Shown piece after piece: positions 19,400 to 26,557 of a stretch of 54,460 bases of DNA. Below the pieces are notes generated by a model. It saw only the letters and a program-made list of their open reading frames with translations. It was not told where the DNA came from and made no database searches. The stretch lies in the IMG/VR virus record IMGVR_UViG_3300037088_000892, positions 1-54,460 of that record; one strand, given 5' to 3'. A program made the position numbers and the translations under genes. The DNA is from a virus. Each line of letters begins with the position of its first letter. Position 1 is the stretch's first letter.

Positions 19400-20731
19400 T
19401 TACACTACATTTAAAAAAATATTACCCGAAGTATGATCAAGATCCTCGGTAGAACCTATTACGCTTCGACTTAATTCATGGTATGCACCATCTTTATCAT
19501 AAACTACAATACTGGTCTTTTGCCATGTCCCATCACGAGCATTTGATGTCCAGTGTACTGGAGCTTGCATAATAGCGCCATCATAATTATGTATCAAACG
19601 CTTTTGTTGCCGACCGTCTTGATGAGTGTAATAGACATAAACTTGACCCAATTTATCAGTGCTGTCAAAATAGCTATCTGGGGAAGAACTCTGTATTGTA
19701 GAAACTAAACTTGCAGGATTAATAAAAGATGTCGTGTAAGTGCCATCGGCAACAGTGCTGTCCGAAAAAGAACTTGTAGAAATAGGAAATTTTAACAAAA
19801 GACCGCTGGGACTAGTTCCACCATAAAGGCTACCATTATATTCAGCCATGGCCTGGATAACGGTCTCCGAAGCAAATTGAGAGCATAATTGTTCCCAAGC
19901 ATTTCCAGCTAAATTCAGTCTTAAAAGTAGTCCAGTCCCTCCAGGAGCCGTAAGACTTCCTGTACCTGCATATAATCGATTATTTGATACAAAGGGACGG
20001 ATAGCACCTTCAGCACCATATTGAGGACAAACAAGGTCACAAGCCGTGCCAGCATCATTTAATTTTAAAAGGTCACAAGCTCCAGTAGGAGCCGAACCAG
20101 ATTTAACGCAACCTATATATAAACGGCCATTAAAAACGGCAGCTCCACAGGCATTATCATTACCGTACATCGGATCACAAACAACATCCCAACCATTATT
20201 AGTCACATTTAAACGAAGAAGGGCCCCACCATTTGTTTTATTCGTAATACCATATAAATGCCCATTATAAACAATAAGAACATGCAAAATAGAGGAGGCG
20301 TTGTACTGACCTACAACTGATACCCATCCATCATTTGTATCATTTAGCCTAATCAAATCAGCATGATTAATAGTTCCAGCATAAAGCTTACCATTATAAG
20401 CACACAGTGAAACTATTTGTAGTTCTGTACTGAACTTTGGACATACTTGTTGCCAAGCATTTCCTGCATCATTTAGACGTAACAACCCAGCTCCAAGTGC
20501 TCCTCCTGCAGGACCTGCATATAACTTTCCATTATATTCAGCAAGGGACAAAATCTGACTAGAAGTTCCAAACTCAGCACATACCTGCTCCCAGGCATTA
20601 CCAGCCAGATTAAGTCGATATAAATTTCCGTGTGCTGCTGTGCCTGCATACAACCTACCACCGTAAGTAATGGCACAGATAATAGATCCTGAACCTAGTT
20701 GACTACAAATTTGGACCCATGATGGAGCCAT
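19400..20731 (-). CDS. Beta-propeller adhesin, paralogue of the gene at 13330
   Basis: This 443-residue protein starts at ATG 20731 behind AAAGGAT. From residue 1 it consists of repeats such as WVQICSQLGSGSIICAITYG, RLYAGTAAHGNLYRLNLAGN, KLYAGTINHADLIRLNDTND and RLYAGTGSLTAPGGTGLLLR, each near 45 residues, consistent with a beta-propeller. The final 115 residues (SPDSYFDSTDKLGQVYVYYT, GTWQKTSIVVYDKDGAYHEL) are the C-terminal module shared with the genes at 12127 and 13330. It is most similar to the end of the 12127 product, including at the DNA level. It lacks the N-terminal Ig-like domain of its paralogue. The recurring motif at 20769-20782 lies about 40 nt upstream of its start. Confidence 0.75.
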   Translation of the reverse strand: MAPSWVQICSQLGSGSIICAITYGGRLYAGTAAHGNLYRLNLAGNAWEQVCAEFGTSSQILSLAEYNGKLYAGPAGGALGAGLLRLNDAGNAWQQVCPKFSTELQIVSLCAYNGKLYAGTINHADLIRLNDTNDGWVSVVGQYNASSILHVLIVYNGHLYGITNKTNGGALLRLNVTNNGWDVVCDPMYGNDNACGAAVFNGRLYIGCVKSGSAPTGACDLLKLNDAGTACDLVCPQYGAEGAIRPFVSNNRLYAGTGSLTAPGGTGLLLRLNLAGNAWEQLCSQFASETVIQAMAEYNGSLYGGTSPSGLLLKFPISTSSFSDSTVADGTYTTSFINPASLVSTIQSSSPDSYFDSTDKLGQVYVYYTHQDGRQQKRLIHNYDGAIMQAPVHWTSNARDGTWQKTSIVVYDKDGAYHELSRSVIGSTEDLDHTSGNIFLNVV

Positions 20732-20768
20732 CTAATCATCCTTTTAAAAGTAATGATTAGATCCATAA

Positions 20769-20782
20769 ATTAAAAGATTATT
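20769..20782 (-). promoter_or_regulatory. Recurring intergenic motif
   Basis: The minus strand reads AATAATCTTTTAAT, identical over 14 bases to the site at 12074-12087. It overlaps the stop codon of the glycosyltransferase gene (20778) and precedes the start at 20731 by about 40 nt. A promoter for the leftward unit is the simplest reading, but this is inference. Confidence 0.42.
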
Positions 20783-23021
20783 TATTAAGGAGTTTCAAAA
20801 CAGAGGCTAAAACTTCATCTGAAGATATTAAATCCATGCATTTTCTATTATAACCACATGAGCCCTTATTATCTTTGGACCATTTATGCTCTTTATAACA
20901 TGGCTGGCAGTCTAAATTATGGTAAAGATTAATATTTTTAGAATAACCAGATCCAACGGGAGAAGTGCTCCCATAAAGAATAACCGCAGGGGTACCAACA
21001 GCAAAAGAAGCGTGACTCGAAAAGCTATCTACTCCCATATGAACCTCAGCATATTTAATTGCTGAAACAGCCTCTTTAACTGTACGTCCTCTAAAATCTA
21101 TAGCGTTAGGTAACAAAGGATCGGTTGAATGACCTATTTGAAGAGTCATGTATCCTTTTTTAAATAACTCTTCAACAACGAATTGCCATCTATCATCAAA
21201 CCAATTCTTATAAGGAGACCACCCAGCGGTAGTATGCACTGTTAAGTATGATTTATATTGAGCTTTTAGATCCTGACCAATTTGATCTTCTTCAGGAGAC
21301 AAAGTACATTCAAGAGCCATTTCATTTTCAGTTAATCCCGCACACTCATTAAAAATTTCAACTATATGCCTAGTTAGCGGTTTATTTGGATAACCTTCGT
21401 CTCTAAGAGTCGAATTCTTATCAGGGTAACAAAAATACACCTTCATTGAAGCGTTTTCCCCAGGTTTCTCAGTCAGTTCATCAATATATTGATTACCTTC
21501 TAAAACCTGTCGACTATGGGGATGAGTGATATACCGAATAAAGCATCCTGGAAATTTCTGTTTTAAACCCCTTAATGCGGCCGTCGTCATCAAACAATCA
21601 CCTAAAGCTCCCTGACGATAGCATTCAATAATTTTGGTATCTGCTTTAAGATTACTCTCTAAAAATGAACAACGTTGCTTTATCCATAAATCATCAGGTC
21701 TTTTTTCCGAAGCAATCTTGCAATAATACAGGGATTTTTCATTATCACCCATACGATTATAACAGGCGGATAAATAACGGTATGGACCATCGTTATAAAC
21801 AATTTTCTCCTTCCATAAAGGAGAAGAAGGTTCTGGCTTATCTTTAGCCTTCAGCATCCACTCAATACATTTATTAAAGTCATTCAGATAATAATAACAT
21901 TCTCCAATGTAATAAAGAGGCTCAGCCCATCGATCATCTATTTCAATAGCCCGTATAAAAGCTTCTATTGCCTCTTCATGTTTTTTCTGACGTTCCAAAA
22001 TCTGACCAATATACTTTTGAGCCATCCACCGTTCATCCAGCCAGGAATTCATTGTCAAATAATGTTGATAGGTCTTAATTGCCTCATCATACTTAGTCAT
22101 CTCTTTTAAAGCATTTGCCATATAAAAGAAAGCTCTAGAATTATTAGGGCCCTCTTCGGTCTCTTTCTTTAAAATTCGATAATTTCTTTCAGAACGATCT
22201 TCCGTACAAGCTTTCTCTGTCTTGTGTATGACATTAACAAGGGTCTCAGATTTAAGACGAAGACTAGGACCCAGAACAGGATACTCATGCACACGACCTG
22301 AAAAACGTATATTCTTAAAATTTTTAAAGAGCCGTGCATGGCAATAATATTCACCACCATATTTAATATTGAAATTAAAAGCATCAAACTCTTGTTTTAA
22401 CAAGGACTGTATTTCTTCAGGATTCTCCAAAACATCATCAGCATCCATCCACAAACACCAGTCCATCGAACATTTCGAGAGGGCAAAATTGCGAGCAGCA
22501 GAAAAGTCATCAACCCAATTAAAATCAAAAATATTATCAGTGTATTTAGAAACCACTTCTTTAGTCTTATCTGTGGAACCTGTATCAACCACTATAAGTT
22601 CAGCAGCTATTCCTTTTACACTCTCCAGGCAATCCAGTATATTTTGTTCTTCATTTTTCACTATCATGAAAACCGAAATAGATGAAGAACCCCTTTTTAC
22701 TCTGAAATTAAAATCAGTACAACCAGTACCGTCTCTATTAACTACCTTACATACCTCCCAACCCATTTTAAGTGCTAAAATAGACACACTTTGATTTGAG
22801 AACATATAAGGACAAGATGTTTTTTCAAATCCAGTAACATCTACATTTGGTAGGCGTATAACAATTCCAGGAGTATCTTTCACACTATCCGCAATACCTG
22901 CAATCATATCACCAAGCTTAAAACCTTCTTGTAGATAAAAATTACAGAAAGGGCATATCTTATAAGCAGGTAGCTTATTGAAAGGAATAAATATATTATT
23001 GTTACAAATTGGGCACTGCAT
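20778..23021 (-). CDS. Trimodular glycosyltransferase: zinc ribbon, GT2, TPR, GT9-like
   Basis: This 747-residue protein joins four parts. Residues 1-30 carry two CxxC pairs (C3, C6, C23, C26), a zinc ribbon. Residues about 112-270 are a family 2 glycosyltransferase of the SunS/TPR type: ISVFMIVKNEE, VVDTGSTD (144-151), DDFSAARN (171-178) and the DxD motif WMDADD (191-196). Residues about 290-450 are TPR-like helical pairs. Residues about 465-747 resemble family 9 heptosyltransferases: GALGDCLMTTAALRGLK (471 onward), HTTAGWSPYKNW and MGVDSFSSHASFAVGTPAVI. The fold families are clear; donors and acceptors are not. It lies among collagen-like fibre genes, so it may glycosylate virion fibres; modifying host glycans is an alternative. 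No ribosome binding site is visible before ATG 23021. Confidence 0.85.
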   Translation of the reverse strand: MQCPICNNNIFIPFNKLPAYKICPFCNFYLQEGFKLGDMIAGIADSVKDTPGIVIRLPNVDVTGFEKTSCPYMFSNQSVSILALKMGWEVCKVVNRDGTGCTDFNFRVKRGSSSISVFMIVKNEEQNILDCLESVKGIAAELIVVDTGSTDKTKEVVSKYTDNIFDFNWVDDFSAARNFALSKCSMDWCLWMDADDVLENPEEIQSLLKQEFDAFNFNIKYGGEYYCHARLFKNFKNIRFSGRVHEYPVLGPSLRLKSETLVNVIHKTEKACTEDRSERNYRILKKETEEGPNNSRAFFYMANALKEMTKYDEAIKTYQHYLTMNSWLDERWMAQKYIGQILERQKKHEEAIEAFIRAIEIDDRWAEPLYYIGECYYYLNDFNKCIEWMLKAKDKPEPSSPLWKEKIVYNDGPYRYLSACYNRMGDNEKSLYYCKIASEKRPDDLWIKQRCSFLESNLKADTKIIECYRQGALGDCLMTTAALRGLKQKFPGCFIRYITHPHSRQVLEGNQYIDELTEKPGENASMKVYFCYPDKNSTLRDEGYPNKPLTRHIVEIFNECAGLTENEMALECTLSPEEDQIGQDLKAQYKSYLTVHTTAGWSPYKNWFDDRWQFVVEELFKKGYMTLQIGHSTDPLLPNAIDFRGRTVKEAVSAIKYAEVHMGVDSFSSHASFAVGTPAVILYGSTSPVGSGYSKNINLYHNLDCQPCYKEHKWSKDNKGSCGYNRKCMDLISSDEVLASVLKLLNK

Positions 23022-23065
23022 AAATAATAATACTCAAATAACTTTAGAAATTAAAACAAAAACTG

Positions 23066-23071
23066 TATAAT
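23066..23071 (+). promoter_or_regulatory. Candidate -10 box, leaderless helicase mRNA
   Basis: TATAAT ends five bases before the ATG at 23077, with TTTAGA at 23043-23048 (17-nt spacer) as a weak -35. There is no Shine-Dalgarno sequence. If used, transcription would begin at or next to the start codon. Confidence 0.4.
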
Positions 23072-23076
23072 TTAAC

Positions 23077-24786
23077 ATGGATAATAACTACGGATTAAAC
23101 GACGAACAGCTCAAAGCCATTCTTGCCCCTTCACCGATCTATCTTAATGCCTCGGCCGGAAGCGGTAAGACTCGATGCCTCATAGCCAAAATACATTACC
23201 TCATAGGGACTGGAGTAAAACCAGAAAATATTTTGGCCATCACCTTTACCAATAAAGCAGCTAAGGAGATGAAAGATCGTTTAGCGATCAAAGCTGACAT
23301 AACCAATATGCAGGTAAGCACAATACACAGCATGTGCATGCGTATCATCAGAAAATTTGTTGAGCACACTCACCTGAAGTCACCTTTTTCAATCTATGAT
23401 GACAGCGAACAATTATCTATTATAAAAACTATTGTTAAATCGAGGAACCTCATAGGAGATCCTTATGAATATCTAAGCATCATCAGTCGAGCAAAATCCG
23501 AATGTGAAAAACCTGTTGAGGATGACTTTTTATTAGTCTACAACACATACCAAGAAATACTAAAACAAAACAATGCCTGCGATTTTGATGATTTACTTAC
23601 CTTGGCCCATGACTGCCTACAACACGAAGATTGCAAAACTTACTATTCTAACCTTTGGCGCCATATTTTAGTAGATGAGTTTCAAGACACTTCCACACTA
23701 CAATATAAAATCATTCTCTCAATGTACACAACAAGCACGTCAACCCTATTTACTGTAGGTGACACGAATCAGTCAGTGTATAGTTGGCGCGGTGCCAAAC
23801 CGGAAAATGTAGATAAATTCATAAAAGACCACAAAGCTCAAGCAATGTTCCTAACCTATAACTACCGATCATGCCCCGAGATCATAGTTCATGCAAATAA
23901 ATTTCTACAATTTGGTAAGCCCATGGTGCCTAAGTCTAACACAGTAGGAAAAATATCTTTCACTCAATTCCTCAGCCAAGAAGATGAAGCCAATAAAATT
24001 GCAGAGGCCCTATTAACCATGAATAATCACGAAGATACAGCTATTCTCTTTAGAGTGAATAGTAGATCTCTATTATTTGAAAGAGCCTTTGCCCTAAGAA
24101 AAATCCCCTATAAAATTGTCGGAGCTCTTGCTTACTATCAAAGAAAAGTAGTAAAAGACTTACTCGCCTATTGTAAGGCTTCCTTAAATCGATCGGACGT
24201 AAAAAGTTTAGCAAGAATAGTGAATACCCCTAAACGAGGATTCGGTGAAGCTAAGCAAGAGAAATTATTGCAAGAAGGTTGGGCTTATCTCGAAGAAATA
24301 TCCTTAGAAATGCCTCCTATTAGATTTTTAATTACTCTTTTAAATGATATTCAACATAAAACCCCATTAGAAGCCATACAAGAAGTACTGTATAGAACAG
24401 ATTACCGTAAAATGCTCGATAAAGAATCCGACCTAACAATGATAGAGTCTTTCCTGGACGTGGCCTCAGGTTTTAAAACTATTGAAGATCTTATTCTTAA
24501 TAGTACCTTTGTAGAACAGGATAATGGATATGGCGTTAAGCTCATGTCTGCACATGCGAGTAAAGGTCTTGAATTTGATAGAGTCTTCGTAGTAGGAGTA
24601 GAGGAAGATCTATGGCCACATTCTAGATCTTTAGATACCACAGAAGAAGATCGGCTTTTTTTTGTGGCTTGCACTAGGTCGAAACGATATCTTAATGTAA
24701 GCTACTCAAAAAGCCGTCTTTATAGAGGGCAACAAATAGTTGTTCAACCAAGCTATTTATTTATCAATAGCTGTTCTAAAAAATAA
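23077..24786 (+). CDS. UvrD/PcrA-like superfamily 1A DNA helicase
   Basis: This 569-residue ATP-dependent 3'-5' DNA helicase carries the SF1A motifs in order: Q-motif-like GLNDEQLKAI at the N-terminus, Walker A ASAGSGKT (25-32), motif Ia AITFTNKAAKEM, Walker B VDEFQD (199-204), motif III GDTNQSVYSWRGA (228-240), motif IV region YNYRS (261-265), motif V SAHASKGLEFD (491-501) and motif VI VACTRSK (530-536). It is shorter than UvrD or PcrA (about 720 residues), mainly in the 2B region and C-terminal tail. It probably serves phage replication, recombination or repair. It is the only plus-strand gene inside the fibre region and converges with the gene at 24855. Its start lacks a ribosome binding site. 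Confidence 0.93.
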   Translation: MDNNYGLNDEQLKAILAPSPIYLNASAGSGKTRCLIAKIHYLIGTGVKPENILAITFTNKAAKEMKDRLAIKADITNMQVSTIHSMCMRIIRKFVEHTHLKSPFSIYDDSEQLSIIKTIVKSRNLIGDPYEYLSIISRAKSECEKPVEDDFLLVYNTYQEILKQNNACDFDDLLTLAHDCLQHEDCKTYYSNLWRHILVDEFQDTSTLQYKIILSMYTTSTSTLFTVGDTNQSVYSWRGAKPENVDKFIKDHKAQAMFLTYNYRSCPEIIVHANKFLQFGKPMVPKSNTVGKISFTQFLSQEDEANKIAEALLTMNNHEDTAILFRVNSRSLLFERAFALRKIPYKIVGALAYYQRKVVKDLLAYCKASLNRSDVKSLARIVNTPKRGFGEAKQEKLLQEGWAYLEEISLEMPPIRFLITLLNDIQHKTPLEAIQEVLYRTDYRKMLDKESDLTMIESFLDVASGFKTIEDLILNSTFVEQDNGYGVKLMSAHASKGLEFDRVFVVGVEEDLWPHSRSLDTTEEDRLFFVACTRSKRYLNVSYSKSRLYRGQQIVVQPSYLFINSCSKK

Positions 24787-24848
24787 GGTCATCTTCCCGC
24801 GCTATTGGTCATCCTATTGGAGCCTCCAGACTGGTTCGGTGATGACCT
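24786..24848. terminator. Bidirectional terminator between convergent genes
   Basis: AGGTCATC (24786-24793) pairs with GATGACCT (24841-24848), and T-rich tracts lie outside on both strands. A second GGTCATC at 24808-24814 can pair with the same right arm, giving an alternative shorter hairpin. The element sits exactly between the stops at 24786 and 24855. Confidence 0.6.
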
Positions 24849-24854
24849 ATATTT

Positions 24855-25352
24855 TTAAGCCTCATCAGCAATCAAATACTTCGACATAAGTTTTACCCAA
24901 GACGGAGTAACATCTAATTTCAAAATATCTGGGGTTAACTTAACAGGAAAAAAATCTATCTCAACTTCCTGAGTAAGAAATGCTTCAAATTCGAGTATCT
25001 CAGGAAATTCTTCCGTTTTCAATTTCCTTAAATCACTATAATATGAATTGGCGTTTGCGACACTAAATTGAAACAGGCCATCTTTGGATATAGGCTTGTT
25101 ATTTTCATCTTTAGCACAATACTGCAGAACCAAAGCATATTCTTTTTCTCTAAAATCTTTATTTTGGAGACATTTAGAACTTTCTTTAACAGCCTTAACT
25201 TCTTCTTCCATTCGGGACTCATTACGGCTTAATCCATAAGAGAACTCGAAAGGCAGCTTAGGCTTATTAGGAAGTTTCTCAATCTCTTGTAAATAATAAG
25301 TGATAATCTCCGACACCATTTGCAACTCTTTACGGGATATCTTCTTTTTCAT
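24855..25352 (-). CDS. Hypothetical phage protein, helical
   Basis: This 165-residue protein starts at ATG 25352, seven bases behind AGGAG. The N-terminal half is charged and helical (KKKISRKELQMVSEIITYYL, NESRMEEEVKAVKESSKCLQ). The C-terminal half is more mixed, with FQFSVANANSYYSDLRKLKT and VTPSWVKLMSKYLI. I do not recognise the family with confidence; its layout resembles small phage proteins of the DUF1617 kind found near tail genes. It lies 25 nt downstream of the glycosyltransferase-like gene at 25378 and is probably cotranscribed with it. No membrane segment or catalytic motif is visible. Confidence 0.65.
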   Translation of the reverse strand: MKKKISRKELQMVSEIITYYLQEIEKLPNKPKLPFEFSYGLSRNESRMEEEVKAVKESSKCLQNKDFREKEYALVLQYCAKDENNKPISKDGLFQFSVANANSYYSDLRKLKTEEFPEILEFEAFLTQEVEIDFFPVKLTPDILKLDVTPSWVKLMSKYLIADEA

Positions 25353-25377
25353 TGCACAACTCCTATTCTATTAAATT

Positions 25378-25995
25378 TTATTCTCGAAACAAATGTATTA
25401 CTTTACAATCACAATTAAGGTACATTTGAACACCTATTTTCCTACAATTAATAGCAAAACCTAAGTCATAAGATGTCTGCTCTTTACCGAACCTCAAATG
25501 TGGTGCCGTCATAGTTTTATAATAAAAAATTGGATCATCACATTTCTCAACCATATCAGATAAAACCCAAGTCTCGACATATAGAAATCCAGTGCCACTC
25601 CAATCAACAGGTATTATACCGACTTGATCACAGGGAACGACACCTCCTATAAAACCGACACTCGAACCCCATATCCCCGCCACAAAAGCATTATTATGAA
25701 GAGTGTTACCAACAAGCTCCCCATTAACAACCGTCTTAGTATAGGCCCCAGAAATAACAGGATAGCCAGAATTCTCAAGTTGTTTAATATGTTTAACTGT
25801 AGCAGCAATATCAGAGTCCATAAATAAATGGGCTTTATAGTTCAGATCTATCTCTGAAATCATCCCAACCGCAGGATTTATATTTTTAGGTGTTACAACC
25901 TTATAACCCTCAAGCCTCATTAGATCAATGCTCTTTAAGCACTCATCGCATAAAGCAGTTTCATTACTTACAGGTATTATTATTTTTGGATTCAT
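25378..25995 (-). CDS. GT-A-type glycosyltransferase-like protein
   Basis: This 205-residue protein begins MNPKIIIPVSNETALCDECL, the first strand and helix of a GT-A nucleotide-sugar fold. AHLFMDSDIAATVKHIKQLE carries a DxD motif (D60-S-D62) expected to bind metal and nucleotide-sugar. PVISGAYTKTVVNGELVGNT and the downstream tryptophan-containing VDWSGTGFLYVETWVLSDM match the acceptor half of family 2-like enzymes found in phages. It is compact and lacks membrane segments. The gene lies between the unknown gene at 24855 and a second DxD glycosyltransferase-like gene at 26027, close to collagen-like fibre genes. Sugar and target are unknown. Confidence 0.75.
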   Translation of the reverse strand: MNPKIIIPVSNETALCDECLKSIDLMRLEGYKVVTPKNINPAVGMISEIDLNYKAHLFMDSDIAATVKHIKQLENSGYPVISGAYTKTVVNGELVGNTLHNNAFVAGIWGSSVGFIGGVVPCDQVGIIPVDWSGTGFLYVETWVLSDMVEKCDDPIFYYKTMTAPHLRFGKEQTSYDLGFAINCRKIGVQMYLNCDCKVIHLFRE

Positions 25996-26026
25996 TTAAA
26001 GCCTTATTAATAATACTTCTGGAACA

Positions 26027-26515
26027 CTATTTTTTAAAGTTATTTTTACTTTTAGAACGTGTGTAGGAACAGTAGTGATTAAAATACCCTTCAGGTATAA
26101 GATGGTAACTATCTCTATTCTGTCTTAAATAAGGGCAGTACCAACAAAAATAACCCTCTTTCGCCAAAGTTAATAACTTTTTAAAGTAATCTTTAAACCC
26201 ATTATTGTAAATAGCCCACACATCAGCATGGCCAACAATAGAAGCAAAATAAGGTTTATCTTTTTCTATGAAATCATACCAACCAAATTTGCCTATTTCA
26301 ACATCACAATCCAACCATAGAAGATCATCATGCTCACTGAGTAATTGGAATCTAAAAATATCTGAAGCTATTCTAGGGTCTTCGTAATTATTTAAAAAAG
26401 GAATCGAATTAATAAACTCGTATTCGACATTACCAGGTTTATTAACCCTAATATTCTCAATACATTTTAAATCTTTTTCGGGAATTATACCTTCATAAGC
26501 CTGTATGATTTTCAT
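26027..26515 (-). CDS. GT32-like (DxD) glycosyltransferase
   Basis: I start this gene at ATG 26515 (MKIIQAYEGIIPEKD, 162 residues). An upstream ATG at 26542 lies inside a terminator stem and adds no family-like sequence. There is no clear ribosome binding site at either. The core PRIASDIFRFQLLSEHDDLL followed by WLDCDVE (D69-C-D71) is the signature seen in GT32/Gly_transf_sug enzymes, where a conserved Ser-Asp-x-x-Arg helix precedes the DxD strand. A Cys/Tyr-rich C-terminus follows (CWYCPYLRQNRDSYH). The protein is short for the family, so it may be a minimal catalytic domain. It lies directly downstream of the terminator of a collagen-like fibre gene. Confidence 0.72.
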   Translation of the reverse strand: MKIIQAYEGIIPEKDLKCIENIRVNKPGNVEYEFINSIPFLNNYEDPRIASDIFRFQLLSEHDDLLWLDCDVEIGKFGWYDFIEKDKPYFASIVGHADVWAIYNNGFKDYFKKLLTLAKEGYFCWYCPYLRQNRDSYHLIPEGYFNHYCSYTRSKSKNNFKK

Positions 26516-26521
26516 AAAAAT

Positions 26522-26549
26522 ATGGAGTGTGCTTGAGAACACACTCCAT
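26522..26549 (-). terminator. Intrinsic terminator after collagen-like fibre gene
   Basis: A perfect 10-bp stem (ATGGAGTGTG and CACACTCCAT, 8-nt loop) is followed on the minus strand by ATTTTT. It lies immediately after the stop of the fibre gene ending at 26558. Confidence 0.85.
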
Positions 26550-26557
26550 TTATTTCG

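Noticed and set aside
22369-22794. A 141-codon plus-strand frame opposite the glycosyltransferase gene
   Set aside because: It is antisense to the GT2 domain with its motifs, so it is a shadow.
26516-26542. ATG at 26542 as the start of the GT32-like gene
   Set aside because: It lies within the terminator stem of the previous gene and the extra residues do not resemble the family.
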